NCBI GenBank assembly: GCA_947595925.1
Contig: CANQEV010000007.1
Location: 1-64,000, forward strand
DNA length: 64,000 bases
Direction: 5' to 3'
From: an uncultured Acetatifactor sp.
GTDB lineage: Bacteria; Bacillota; Clostridia; Lachnospirales; Lachnospiraceae
In this document: piece after piece, positions 17,366 through 26,252 of the stretch
Numbering within the stretch: position 1 is the first letter of the stretch
How the letters are laid out: each line of letters begins with the position of its first letter
The notes under the pieces: generated by a model
Told to the model about the DNA's origin: nothing
Database searches by the model: none
The model's input: only the letters and a program-made list of their open reading frames with translations
Made by a program: the position numbers and the translations under genes

Positions 17366-17809
17366 ATGGCCAGAAATAAAAGCATCGCCTTGAATGAACT
17401 TTTGGTAAACCTGTTCAATCACGTATTGGACGCGGAGACCAAGGCGGTGATCACCGAAGAATTTAAGGATATCACAAACAACGACATGCACATCATAGAA
17501 GCGATCGGGATCCACGAGAAAAGGAACATGTCCCAGATCGCGAAAAACCTGGCGGTGACGGTGGGGACGCTGACGGTCAACATGAACAGCCTGGAGAAGA
17601 AGGGTTATATCGTAAGGGAGCGCAGCGCGGAGGACAAGAGAGTGGTGCTGGTCACCCTGACGGAAAAGGGCCGGAAGGCGTTCTTCCATCACCGGGATTT
17701 CCACAAGGCGATGATCCGCTCCGCCATCAAGGGACTGGACGAGGAGGAGATGGACGCGCTGATGAACTGCCTGACAAAGCTGAACGCCTTCTTCGAGGCG
17801 GGGCAGTAA
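17366..17809 (+). CDS. fabT: MarR-family repressor of fatty-acid synthesis (FabT-like)
   Basis: A 147-residue MarR-type winged-helix regulator. The recognition region is MSQIAKNLAVTVGTLTVNMN and the wing is REDKRVV-like SAEDKRVVLVTLTEKG. FabT in streptococci and lactococci represses the fab genes when bound to acyl-ACP. Here the gene is the last of the fab operon, 10 bases after fabH, and FabT-type boxes lie at the operon promoter. Together these support the name, although no experimental link exists. A weak ribosome site (GAGGGGTGA) precedes the ATG. Confidence 0.85.
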   Translation: MARNKSIALNELLVNLFNHVLDAETKAVITEEFKDITNNDMHIIEAIGIHEKRNMSQIAKNLAVTVGTLTVNMNSLEKKGYIVRERSAEDKRVVLVTLTEKGRKAFFHHRDFHKAMIRSAIKGLDEEEMDALMNCLTKLNAFFEAGQ

Positions 17810-17831
17810 GAAGGGCAGGCCCTGGCTGTTT

Positions 17832-19643
17832 TCAACCTAGCTGCTGGATGCCGGAGATATCGCTGTCGATGGCCATGGAGTAATTCGTGTAGTAGACCAC
17901 AAAGCCCGGCTTTGCGCCGCCGGGTTTTTTTACGTGCTTTTTCTGGACGTAATCGATCTCCACTTTGTCCTGCTGGCGGCCTCTGGAGTAGTAGGCGGCG
18001 AGCCTGGCGGCCTCTTCAAACGTGCGGTCGGGAAGCTCCTTGCCATCCGTTTTTACGATCACATGGGAGCCGGGCACGCCCTTTGCGTGGAACCACCAGT
18101 CGCCGCCGTTTGCAAACTGGAAGGTGAGCTCGTCGTTCTGAAAATTATTCTTCCCGACATAAATGTGAAAGCCGTCGCTGCTGAGGTAGTGAAAGGGCTT
18201 GCTGGTAATCTTCTCTTTTTTCGCGCCGCCCTTTCGGCGGATATAACCGCTTTCGGTCAGCTCTTCCTTAATCTGCGCGAGATCTTCCTCTTTCAGCGCG
18301 ATCTCCAGGGAGGCGGCGACGGACTCCAGGTGGTCGATCTCGGCCCGGACCTCCTTCGTCAGTTCGGAAAGTGCCTCGTAGGTGCGCTTCAGCTTGCCAT
18401 ACCTGTCAAAATATCTCTGGGCGTTTTCCAGGGCGGTCAGGGTGGGATCCAGAGGGATCGTCACCATTTCCGAAGTATAGTAATTCAGGGCCTCCAGGGA
18501 TTTCGCACCGGGCGGGCACTGGTAGCCGTAGGCGTTTAGGAGTTCCCCGTAGACGCGGTAAGTCTCCCGCTTTTCGGTGTCCCGGATCTGCTGCATCTGC
18601 AGGTCGTATTTTTTCAGGTTCCGCTCCAGGGCGGTCTGGACGATCCGGCGAAGGTCCGCGGATTTCTGGTGGATCCTGGTCAGGGCGCTGCGCTGGGCGT
18701 AATAATCTTCCAACAGGGAGGACATGTCGGGGAAATAGACCACCCGATTCCCCGGTTCGGCGTCAGAAGAGCTTTGAGCGGCAGGCTCCGGACAAGCGGA
18801 GACAGGAGCCTGGGCGTTGGGCTTTGCCCCATAGATGGTTAAAGGAATGGCGGCGTATTCCACTGGCTTTTTCCCCTCCCAGGCCATGTTCGGCACAAAG
18901 GTGCCTTCGCGGATGGTTTTCAGAAGATCGGACACCGCCAGAAAGAGCGCCTGATACCCCTCCCTGGTCAGTGCGGCCGTCGGCTGATCCCCGTCCACTC
19001 CCGCGCGGAAACAGAGCTCCTGCGCCAGGACGGGGGAGATCCCCGTGAAACTGCCGTAGAGGGCCTTGTAAGCGGGCTTCGGGCAGGAGGCAAGGGCTTT
19101 TTGGAAAGTCTCATAATCGCAGGTAAAGAGATCCAGCTTCTCCTGGGTGTTGGGCACAAAATAAGGTTTTCCCGGAAGCGTCTCCCGCACACTGCTGACG
19201 GCGGCGGACACATGTTTGATGCTGTCCAGTATGACGTCGTCCTCGTTGATAAAGAGGATGTTGCTGTGCTTTCCCATGATCTCGATGACGAGGGTCTTTC
19301 GGCGGAGATCCCCCATCTCGTCCAGGTGTTCCACCTGAATGCGCAGGATGCGCTCCAGGCCGGGCTGGGTGACGCTGAGGATCCTGCCGTTTTGAATATG
19401 CTTTCTCAGGAGCATGCAGAAATTGGGGGCCGTCAGGGGGCTGGGCTTGTTGTCCCGGGTCAGATACGCCAGGGGGAGGGAAGCATCCGCAGAGAGTAGA
19501 AGCCTCTTCTGACCGTCCCCGGTCTTGACCGTCAGGAGCAGTTCGTCCGTCTCCGGCTGGGCGATCTTGTAGATCCGTCCGCCGGTGAGCTCCCGGTTGA
19601 ATTCATACGCCAGTTCCGCTATGGTAAGGCCGTCAAATGCCAT
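17832..19643 (-). CDS. rqcH: Ribosome quality-control factor RqcH (NFACT family)
   Basis: RqcH binds stalled 50S subunits and adds C-terminal alanine tails to incomplete peptides. The 603-residue protein starts with the NFACT-N signature MAFDGLTIAELAYEFNRELT. It has a central helix-rich coiled-coil region (about 290-440) and a C-terminal NFACT-R (DUF814) domain with GFHIYVGKNNFQNDELTF, WWFHAKGVPGSHVIV and the DYVQKKHVKKPGGAKPG region. Such proteins were formerly annotated as fibronectin-binding protein. It is convergent with fabT and has its own promoter at 19749-19777. Confidence 0.93.
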   Translation of the reverse strand: MAFDGLTIAELAYEFNRELTGGRIYKIAQPETDELLLTVKTGDGQKRLLLSADASLPLAYLTRDNKPSPLTAPNFCMLLRKHIQNGRILSVTQPGLERILRIQVEHLDEMGDLRRKTLVIEIMGKHSNILFINEDDVILDSIKHVSAAVSSVRETLPGKPYFVPNTQEKLDLFTCDYETFQKALASCPKPAYKALYGSFTGISPVLAQELCFRAGVDGDQPTAALTREGYQALFLAVSDLLKTIREGTFVPNMAWEGKKPVEYAAIPLTIYGAKPNAQAPVSACPEPAAQSSSDAEPGNRVVYFPDMSSLLEDYYAQRSALTRIHQKSADLRRIVQTALERNLKKYDLQMQQIRDTEKRETYRVYGELLNAYGYQCPPGAKSLEALNYYTSEMVTIPLDPTLTALENAQRYFDRYGKLKRTYEALSELTKEVRAEIDHLESVAASLEIALKEEDLAQIKEELTESGYIRRKGGAKKEKITSKPFHYLSSDGFHIYVGKNNFQNDELTFQFANGGDWWFHAKGVPGSHVIVKTDGKELPDRTFEEAARLAAYYSRGRQQDKVEIDYVQKKHVKKPGGAKPGFVVYYTNYSMAIDSDISGIQQLG

Positions 19644-19701
19644 GGATGATCCCTCCTTCTCGCGCCGCCCCGAGGCGGGCCGCGCCCTTCCGTGCTAAAA
19701 C

Positions 19702-19748
19702 AGGAGTGTCTGCGGCTGCTTCAGGATCCTGCGCCGCGGCACACTCCT
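19702..19748 (-). repeat. Long inverted repeat at the rqcH transcription start
   Basis: AGGAGTGT (19702-19709) and ACACTCCT (19741-19748) flank GC-rich inner sequence that can pair further (CTGCGGC with GCCGCGG). The repeat abuts the rqcH -10 box on the minus strand, so it covers the start site and the first leader bases. It could be an operator or a 5' mRNA hairpin. Confidence 0.5.
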
Positions 19749-19777
19749 ATCATAATCAAGAATCGGGGAAGTGTCAA
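19749..19777 (-). promoter_or_regulatory. rqcH promoter (minus strand)
   Basis: On the minus strand TTGACA (19777-19772) and TATGAT (19754-19749) are 17 bases apart, about 105 bases ahead of rqcH. Confidence 0.7.
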
Positions 19778-19806
19778 ATGATTTGAGGTTACCGCTTGGG
19801 CGGGTC

Positions 19807-19860
19807 TTTTCAAAATCGGTCAACGGAGATATAATTTGTTCAAGCAAACGGTCAGCGGAG
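19807..19860 (+). promoter_or_regulatory. Promoter and direct repeats before the TetR gene
   Basis: TTTTCA (19807-19812) and TATAAT (19830-19835) are 17 bases apart. Two direct repeats, CGGTCAACGGAG (19817-19828, in the spacer) and CGGTCAGCGGAG (19849-19860), could bind a regulator, possibly the TetR protein itself. The second overlaps the ribosome site. Confidence 0.5.
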
Positions 19861-19867
19861 GTGAGCC

Positions 19868-20488
19868 ATGAACGAAAAATTCTTTTCTCTGCCGCAAGAA
19901 AAGCAGCAGACGATCCTCAACGCGGGGTACCGCGTATTTTCTCAAAATTCCTATAAAAACAGTCCCATGAGCGAGATCGCGGCGGAAGCGGGCATCAGCA
20001 AATCGCTGCTTTTTCACTACTTTCGGAACAAGAAGGAGCTTTACCTCTTTCTTTGGGACAAATGCGCCGAGCTGACCATAGCGGTTTTGACGCAGTATGG
20101 ATGCTATGAGCAGGAGGATTTATTTGAGAGCATGGAGCGGGGGATGCGGGCAAAAATGGAAATAATCCGCCAGTATCCCGACATGGCAAATTTTACGATC
20201 AAGGCATTTTATGAAAAAGACGAGGAGATCTGCGCCGCCATTCAGGAGAGCTATCACCGATATTTTAACCTGAAAGCGGACAGGACGCGACTGAATCTGA
20301 ATCCGGCGCAGTTTATCCCGGGCCTGGACATCGCGCAGATGTACCAGGAAATGTACTGGGCGTCGGAAGGCTACCTCTGGGAGATGGTACAGCGCGGAAA
20401 TGTGGATGTAAAGAAGATGGAGCGGGACTTTACCGGGCTCATAGAGTTTTGGAAAAGTATCTATCTGAGAAAGGGGGAAACTTCATGA
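19868..20488 (+). CDS. TetR/AcrR-family regulator
   Basis: A 206-residue one-component repressor. The N-terminal helix-turn-helix is visible at residues 30-55 (MSEIAAEAGISKSLLFHYFR, then NKKELYLFLW). The C-terminal ligand domain is helical with no recognisable ligand. CGGAGGTGAGCC gives a strong ribosome site. The stop overlaps the start of the ABC ATPase, so it most likely controls the exporter pair with which it is co-transcribed. Confidence 0.9.
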   Translation: MNEKFFSLPQEKQQTILNAGYRVFSQNSYKNSPMSEIAAEAGISKSLLFHYFRNKKELYLFLWDKCAELTIAVLTQYGCYEQEDLFESMERGMRAKMEIIRQYPDMANFTIKAFYEKDEEICAAIQESYHRYFNLKADRTRLNLNPAQFIPGLDIAQMYQEMYWASEGYLWEMVQRGNVDVKKMERDFTGLIEFWKSIYLRKGETS

Positions 20489-21381
20489 ACGCCGTTGATA
20501 TCGATGACCTGACAAAATATTACGGTAAAACCCGGGGCATCGAACAGATCGATCTGACTGTCCGGAAGGGAGATTTCTTTGGTTTTATCGGTCCCAACGG
20601 CGCGGGCAAGTCCACCACGATCCGCACACTGTTAGGACTGATCAGGCAAAGCGGAGGCAGGGCCCAGATCTTCGGGCTGGATACGGTAAAGGAGCGGGAG
20701 AAGATCCTGGCCCGGGTGGGGTACCTGCCCTCGGAGGTTTCTTTTTATCCCGGTATGCGCGTGAGGGATGTCTTGAAACTGTCCGCCGATCTGCACAGGC
20801 GCGACTGCAGGGAAATGGGCGGGCGGTTATGTGAGCGGCTGCAGCTGGACCCGACGCGAAAGGTGGAAGATCTTTCCTTTGGAAACCGCAAGAAAACCGC
20901 CATTGTCTGCGCCCTGCAGCAGGAACCGGAACTGCTCATTTTAGATGAACCCACAAGCGGACTTGATCCGCTGATGCAGAGAGAGTTCTTTCAGATCCTG
21001 GAGGAGAGGAACAAAGAGGGGACAACCGTCTTTTTGTCAAGCCATATCCTGTCAGAGATCCAGAATCACTGTACCAAAGCTGCCATAATTAAAGAGGGGA
21101 AGATCATCACCGAGGGCAGCGTGGCAGAGCTCCTGGGAACGGGGACAAAACGGGTCAGCATCCGCGGATCCGTTGACTGCGGTTCTTTGACCGGCGTGAA
21201 GGACTTGCACTGTACGAAGGAAGGCGTGGATTTTCTGTATAGCGGCGATATGAACGCGCTGATGCGGATGGCTTCCAGGGGGGACATTCAGGACATCACC
21301 GTCACGGAGCCGGACCTGGAGGAGGTTTTTCTTCACTATTACGAGAGAGGGGGAGCGGAATATGACCATTCTGAAACATGA
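20485..21381 (+). CDS. ABC exporter ATP-binding protein
   Basis: The ATPase of a two-component ABC exporter, 298 residues. Walker A is GPNGAGKSTTIRTLLGL. The signature region is EDLSFGNRKKTAIVCALQ, which departs from the usual LSGGQ (LSFGN) as in many drug or bacteriocin exporters. Walker B is LLILDEPTSGLDP and the switch is FLSSHILSEI. The start at 20485 (ATGA overlap with TetR) is preferred over 20449. The last 20 bases overlap the permease gene. Confidence 0.92.
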   Translation: MNAVDIDDLTKYYGKTRGIEQIDLTVRKGDFFGFIGPNGAGKSTTIRTLLGLIRQSGGRAQIFGLDTVKEREKILARVGYLPSEVSFYPGMRVRDVLKLSADLHRRDCREMGGRLCERLQLDPTRKVEDLSFGNRKKTAIVCALQQEPELLILDEPTSGLDPLMQREFFQILEERNKEGTTVFLSSHILSEIQNHCTKAAIIKEGKIITEGSVAELLGTGTKRVSIRGSVDCGSLTGVKDLHCTKEGVDFLYSGDMNALMRMASRGDIQDITVTEPDLEEVFLHYYERGGAEYDHSET

Positions 21382-22147
21382 ACTGCGGCAGGGAAAAATC
21401 ACTTTCCTGATCTGGACGGCAGCGATCGCGCTGCTGCTCATGATCTGTGTCCTGATATTCCCTGAGATGCGGGGAGAGATGGATGCAGTGGGGGAAATGT
21501 TTTCCTCCATGGGCAGCTTTACGGCCGCTTTTGGTATGGACCGGCTGAATTTTGGAACGCTGATCGGTTTTTATGCCGTTGAGTGCGGCAATATCCTCGG
21601 ACTTGGCGGCGCATTTTTTGCCTCGCTGGCCGGCGTCTCCCTTCTGTCAAAAGAGGAAAAAGATAAGACTGCGGAGTTTCTTTTGACCCATCCTGTTTCC
21701 AGAGTCCGCGTCGTCACGGAAAAACTTGCGGCACTGCTGCTGCAGATCACAGCGATGAATCTGCTGATCCTCGCGATTTCCCTGTTGTCGATGCATCTGA
21801 TCGGAGAGGACATTCCCTGGAAAGAGGTCCTGCTGATGCACGGAGCCTATTTTCTGCTCCAGCTTGAATTGGCATGCGTCTGCTTTGGGGTGTCTGCGTT
21901 CCTGCGCCGCGGCAGCGCCGGTATCGGCATGGGGCTGGCGGCAATGATGTACTTCCTGAATCTGATCGCCAATATGACGGACCATGCGAAATTTTTGAAG
22001 GTCGTCACCCCGTTTGGATATTGTGAGGGCGCGGATATCCTGGCTGATGGGAGGCTGAATACGGGATATGCAGCGGTCGGGATACTGTTCGCCTGCATTG
22101 GCGCTGCGGCGGCATATTGGAAATATACCGGAAAGGATATCCATTGA
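21362..22147 (+). CDS. ABC exporter permease (ABC-2 type)
   Basis: The membrane partner of the preceding ATPase, 261 residues with six predicted helices. The first is at about 18-38 (FLIWTAAIALLLMICVLIF). A conserved-looking cytoplasmic segment FLLTHPVSRVRVVTEKLAA matches the ABC-2 permease pattern of helix-breaker plus coupling helix. GAGAGGGGGAGCGG precedes the ATG. The TetR-ATPase-permease set suggests inducible export of a toxic or signalling compound, otherwise unknown. Confidence 0.88.
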   Translation: MTILKHELRQGKITFLIWTAAIALLLMICVLIFPEMRGEMDAVGEMFSSMGSFTAAFGMDRLNFGTLIGFYAVECGNILGLGGAFFASLAGVSLLSKEEKDKTAEFLLTHPVSRVRVVTEKLAALLLQITAMNLLILAISLLSMHLIGEDIPWKEVLLMHGAYFLLQLELACVCFGVSAFLRRGSAGIGMGLAAMMYFLNLIANMTDHAKFLKVVTPFGYCEGADILADGRLNTGYAAVGILFACIGAAAAYWKYTGKDIH

Positions 22148-22218
22148 TCGATTTCCTGCGATACATTTCAAACTGCGGAAACGCAAGAAGAACTGCGAAA
22201 ACGCAAGGAAAGTTAGAC

Positions 22219-22247
22219 TTGACAGTTTTTTGCCCCCATGCTATCAT
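22219..22247 (+). promoter_or_regulatory. Promoter of the COG3044 leader
   Basis: TTGACA (22219-22224) and TATCAT (22242-22247) are 17 bases apart. A palindrome-like ACAGTT-GA-AACTGT at 22264-22277, just downstream of the expected start site, may be an operator. Confidence 0.65.
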
Positions 22248-22324
22248 GAACATGTTGTTGGATACAGTTGAAACTGTTATGACGCAATGCTCGGGTTCAC
22301 ACATTTCAGAAGGAGGTGGTTAAG

Positions 22325-22384
22325 ATGACAACATTATACGCATGCCTGTCAGATGTCAAATTAACTGCCGTGATTCAGAAGTAA
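22325..22384 (+). CDS. Short leader ORF (19 codons)
   Basis: ATG at 22325 opens a 19-residue frame, MTTLYACLSDVKLTAVIQK. It is preceded by AGAAGGAGGTGG, the best Shine-Dalgarno match in the neighbourhood. It ends at TAA 22382-22384, 35 bases before a perfect 8-bp hairpin and about 117 bases before the ATPase gene. The layout suggests a leader peptide for attenuation or a small protein. No similar peptide is known to me. Confidence 0.45.
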   Translation: MTTLYACLSDVKLTAVIQK

Positions 22385-22419
22385 AGGTTTTCGTATTCCC
22401 ACTTTGCCGTAGTTTTTGC

Positions 22420-22450
22420 AGCACATCTGATGAGGATGTGCTTTTATTAT
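22420..22450 (+). terminator. Hairpin with T-tract (possible attenuator)
   Basis: AGCACATC (22420-22427) pairs with GATGTGCT (22435-22442), followed by TTTATTAT. It lies between the leader ORF and the ATPase, in the untranslated leader. Confidence 0.5.
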
Positions 22451-22500
22451 GCCCTGAAGCATGGTGCATAACGGAAACAATGCGTAAAGAGAGGAAAACG

Positions 22501-24249
22501 ATGCAGCAATTTAAAAGTATTTTACTGGGGTTACATGGTGAGAACAAAGGGATGCTGCGGAAAATCTATGTGGATAAACATGTCCATATAGAAAATTGCA
22601 GCAGCAGTGAGCAGCCCATTGAGGACGAAAGAATTTTTTCGTATCATGATCTGTCATTTCGGTTCGTGGGGACGGGCATGCGGCAGCCGGAGCGCATGAA
22701 TCTTTATATTCTGATACCGCAGAAGGTGTTGGGAATAGGAGATATTCCTTATTCTGTGCCCTGTGAGGATTATCTGCTGCGGATATTATCTCCGCAGATT
22801 GCCCGGCTGTCAAAGATCCTGGAAAATGATCGGAAGGATTCCCGTGAGAAGGCGAAATTTGAGAGCCAGACGGTCAATCAACGGATATTGCGGAGAAGCG
22901 GTCTTGTCTATGATGAAAACAGGCAGGTGTTTACGCTGCGCATCCTGTTCAGAATGCCGCTCATCAACGGAACGACCATAAATGCCAAAAGCGGATGGAA
23001 GGCCGTGCGCAGCCTTCTGGAGACGGTGGAACTGGTATTGCGGGATTTTGACAGGGAGGCGTTGAAACGCCATCTGCAAACCTGGCAATATCAGACAGAA
23101 ATACGGAAATGGTTGTCTGAAAATGACAAGATTGCATTCATTGCCAATGAAAGCATCCTGCCGAGACAGGACGGGTCGGATCTGCCTATGGGGAATGCGG
23201 TTCCCTTTGCCTCTCCTTCCGATCTGGAGGCAACGATTCCTTTTTCGGACGGAAGCAGGATCAGCGGAATGGCGCTTTCCCCTGGGGTGACAGTCATAAC
23301 GGGAGGAGGTTATTCGGGGAAAAGCACACTTTTAGATGCGCTGGAAACTGGGATCTATCACCATGTTCCGGGCGATGGCAGAGAGTATGTCCTGTCATGT
23401 TCGGACAGTATGAAGATCTATGCGGAGGACGGCAGGCCCGTCCATGAAATGGATCTGTCGCTCTTTTTCCGGGAACTGTCCCCCGAGTTATCTTTTCGGC
23501 GCTTTTCTACGTCCTGTGCCAGTGGCAGCGTGTCCCAGGCGGCAAATATTCTGGAGGCGATCTATGCCGGGTGCGGTCTTTTGCTGATCGATGAAGATTC
23601 CAGCGCTACGAATTTTATGATTCGTGACGCGCTGATCCGCAGACTGGTGCAAAAGGAGCCGATCATTCCGTTCACGGATCGGGTTCGGGCTATCTATGAA
23701 CAGCTTGGGATTTCCACGATCCTGGTGATAGGTGGGAGCGGTGAATATCTGCAGCATGCGGATCTGTGCCTGTTGATGGAGGATTACCGCATTCAAAATG
23801 TGACCGGACTGGCAGGAGAGCTGGTGGAAGTTACGCGGGGACGGGAACCCGGTTTCCAGGAGCCATTATCTCTGATCAATCACCGTTATTTCAAGCGGCC
23901 TGAATCCGCATTGCCTTTTTACATCGGTCAGAGCGTGTCTGTGGACAAGGCACATTATATTCAGATTGACGGTTACACCAGTGATGTAAGCCGGCTGACA
24001 GCTCTCGTTTCGGAGGAACAGTTTCAAACGGCGGCATACTTGTTAGAGTGCTGGATGAACAATTGCACGGAGGATGACAGCGAGTGTCTCCGGGCAGCGT
24101 CAGAGTTGACGGAACTTTTATTTCAGCCGGAGATTGCGGAAGAAATACAGGCGGACAACTATGCGTTTCCATTGTGGCTGGAAGAAATCCGTCCGATGGA
24201 TCTGCTTGCCGCTCTGTTCCGAATGAGGGGAGTGACCATTTTCGGCTGA
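22501..24249 (+). CDS. ABC-class P-loop ATPase, COG3044/PF09818 family (copy 1)
   Basis: A 582-residue predicted ATPase of the ABC class, soluble and without partner permease. Walker A is ITGGGYSGKSTLLDALETGI, followed by the family's HVPGDGREYVLS. The signature-like motif is SCASGSVSQAANILEAIYAG and the Walker B region is LLLIDEDSSATNFMIRD, with later LVIGGSGEYLQHAD. Known homologues include the trypanosome RNA-editing factor MRB1590, which binds RNA. The bacterial function is unknown. The track start at 22342 runs through the hairpin. The ATG at 22501 after AAAGAGAGGAAAACG is used. A diverged second copy follows. Confidence 0.88.
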   Translation: MQQFKSILLGLHGENKGMLRKIYVDKHVHIENCSSSEQPIEDERIFSYHDLSFRFVGTGMRQPERMNLYILIPQKVLGIGDIPYSVPCEDYLLRILSPQIARLSKILENDRKDSREKAKFESQTVNQRILRRSGLVYDENRQVFTLRILFRMPLINGTTINAKSGWKAVRSLLETVELVLRDFDREALKRHLQTWQYQTEIRKWLSENDKIAFIANESILPRQDGSDLPMGNAVPFASPSDLEATIPFSDGSRISGMALSPGVTVITGGGYSGKSTLLDALETGIYHHVPGDGREYVLSCSDSMKIYAEDGRPVHEMDLSLFFRELSPELSFRRFSTSCASGSVSQAANILEAIYAGCGLLLIDEDSSATNFMIRDALIRRLVQKEPIIPFTDRVRAIYEQLGISTILVIGGSGEYLQHADLCLLMEDYRIQNVTGLAGELVEVTRGREPGFQEPLSLINHRYFKRPESALPFYIGQSVSVDKAHYIQIDGYTSDVSRLTALVSEEQFQTAAYLLECWMNNCTEDDSECLRAASELTELLFQPEIAEEIQADNYAFPLWLEEIRPMDLLAALFRMRGVTIFG

Positions 24250-24397
24250 CGAGCGGATTTAGTTCAAGAAAACTGAGGAAACTCAAGGATAGAACCGTCG
24301 GCACAAACGGGCGTTTCCGTTACAATATGTCATATTGACTGGTAAATAGTTTCGCAGTCATCAAATTACTTTTATTACACTAATAGGGAGAGAGAGA

Positions 24398-26107
24398 ATG
24401 ATTAAATACAGGGAATTGAAGCAAGCCATAACCCATGATGGACAGAGATATTTGAACGGAAAGCCGGTGTCTTTTTTGCTTTCCTATTGGAATGAAGAGT
24501 ATTCCTACTCTGAAAATGTTTCTTTTAAGATCAAACCGATTACTTTTAAAGTGCCTACGAATGTGGTCATGTATATTGCATTTAACGCGGAACCGTTTGG
24601 CTTTGATAAGGATGATATCTGCGAAAATAAGGCTTTTTATGAAGACATTCTTTTGAGGCATTTTTATCCTGTAATGAGTGCATTAAATGAAGAATTTTCC
24701 GCCGTTAATAAACTGGACAGACTATATACCAAAATTGCGTGTGAAAAGCCTGATCACAGGATCATTCGCAGAAGTGGACTTCTCTATAAACAAAATGAAA
24801 ATATGTTTGTGCTTAAATTGTTCGTATTATTTCCTTCCGGATCCGGTGTATCCATTATGGGAAACAGAATTGCAAAGATGCTCGGAGCCATACTGAAGAG
24901 CATCGAAGACAGTTATTTTCTAATAGATAAAGATGTGATCAGAGAACGCCTGATTGTATACAAGAAACAAAAGGCAATCAGGGAGTATTGTAGAGAAAAT
25001 GATTATAAGGCATTTGTCGCCAACGGCAGTATTCTTCCCAGAAATGGGGATTCCCAGGAGCCGCTGGAAAGCGCCATTCCATTTCAAAGCCCTGCTTCTC
25101 TGCAAAGAGCGATACGGATGCCCGACGGTACAGAGATGGTCGGCATGGTGATCCCGAGGGGGATCACGGTTATCACCGGAGCGGGTTTTTCGGGAAAGAC
25201 GACTTTGCTTGAGGCCGTGCAATGTGGAATTTACAATTATATTCCGGGAGATGGAAGGGAATTCATCATCGCGGACGGAAGTCTTATGACTACAAATGCC
25301 GAGGACGGAAGGTTTGTCGGGAGAGAGGATATTTCACTTTTTTTCAAAAGTATTCCTTTTCAGGATGTACATCATTTTTCCACCAGCCATGCGAGTGGGA
25401 GCGTGTCGCAGGCCGCGAATGTCTGTGAAGCCATCTATGCAGGAAGTCATTTGCTGACGATCGATGAGGACAAGAGTGCGACAAACTTCATGATACGTGA
25501 TGAGCTTATGAGGCGGATTGTGAAGAATGAGATCATTATACCGTTTACGGATCGCATTCAGGCTATTTGCCGCCAAAAAGATGTTTCTGTCATTCTTGTC
25601 ATTGGCGGATCAAGCGAATACCTGAAAATTGCAGATACCGTCATCCTGATGGATGAGTATGTACCTCAGGACATCAGCGGGGAAATAAATAACACGATTG
25701 AAAAAGTAACGATACAGGATGAAATTTTTGTTGCTGATGAGGAAAAGAGAATTGTCCATCAGGGAGATTCTATGGAGGCCCTGTTTATGAAAACCGTCTG
25801 CACGGAAGACAGCAAAAAAGCGGTATGCGGTAAGTATGTTTCAGATCTTACCATGGTCCCGTCCGTTGAAACAAGTGAGCAGTTACAGACAGTCGCATGT
25901 GCCATGAGAAAACTTTTGTCAAATATGGAAAATGAATCGGAAGATTTGGCCGATTTTGCAGATCGTTTTCAACAACAGCTATTTGAAATTCTCTCTGATG
26001 AAATGCAGCATACGGAAACTGCATATCGTGAATGGTGGTTGGATGAAGTCAGAAAGGAGGACCTCTTGATGGGACTTTTGCGAATGAGGGGTATTCGTTT
26101 TGACTAA
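24398..26107 (+). CDS. ABC-class P-loop ATPase, COG3044/PF09818 family (copy 2)
   Basis: A paralogue of the preceding gene, 569 residues. It repeats all key motifs with substitutions: ITGAGFSGKTTLLEAVQCGI, YIPGDGREFII, HASGSVSQAANVCEAIYAG, LLTIDEDKSATNFMIRDELM and LVIGGSSEYLKIAD. The N-terminal third is diverged and the gene is visibly more AT-rich than copy 1. This suggests an old duplication or separate acquisition, not a recent copy. GGGAGAGAGAG precedes the ATG. A 148-base gap separates the copies, with no clear promoter or terminator. Confidence 0.88.
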   Translation: MIKYRELKQAITHDGQRYLNGKPVSFLLSYWNEEYSYSENVSFKIKPITFKVPTNVVMYIAFNAEPFGFDKDDICENKAFYEDILLRHFYPVMSALNEEFSAVNKLDRLYTKIACEKPDHRIIRRSGLLYKQNENMFVLKLFVLFPSGSGVSIMGNRIAKMLGAILKSIEDSYFLIDKDVIRERLIVYKKQKAIREYCRENDYKAFVANGSILPRNGDSQEPLESAIPFQSPASLQRAIRMPDGTEMVGMVIPRGITVITGAGFSGKTTLLEAVQCGIYNYIPGDGREFIIADGSLMTTNAEDGRFVGREDISLFFKSIPFQDVHHFSTSHASGSVSQAANVCEAIYAGSHLLTIDEDKSATNFMIRDELMRRIVKNEIIIPFTDRIQAICRQKDVSVILVIGGSSEYLKIADTVILMDEYVPQDISGEINNTIEKVTIQDEIFVADEEKRIVHQGDSMEALFMKTVCTEDSKKAVCGKYVSDLTMVPSVETSEQLQTVACAMRKLLSNMENESEDLADFADRFQQQLFEILSDEMQHTETAYREWWLDEVRKEDLLMGLLRMRGIRFD

Positions 26108-26252
26108 TGGAATTTTAAAAGCGAATTTCTGGAGCAAAAGTTTTGAAAATCCTTACTCAAAATGTCAAGACATTCCCAAAGCCTTCTGTTATACTAAAGT
26201 TACGATCGATCGGTTTTAGCAATAGCTTTTCCGCTTTGTCAATCAAATTTCC

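Noticed and set aside
17809-17832. A terminator between fabT and rqcH (AGGGCAGGCCCT)
   Set aside because: The stem is only four or five pairs with a tiny loop and a weak T-tract. It is not convincing as a terminator.
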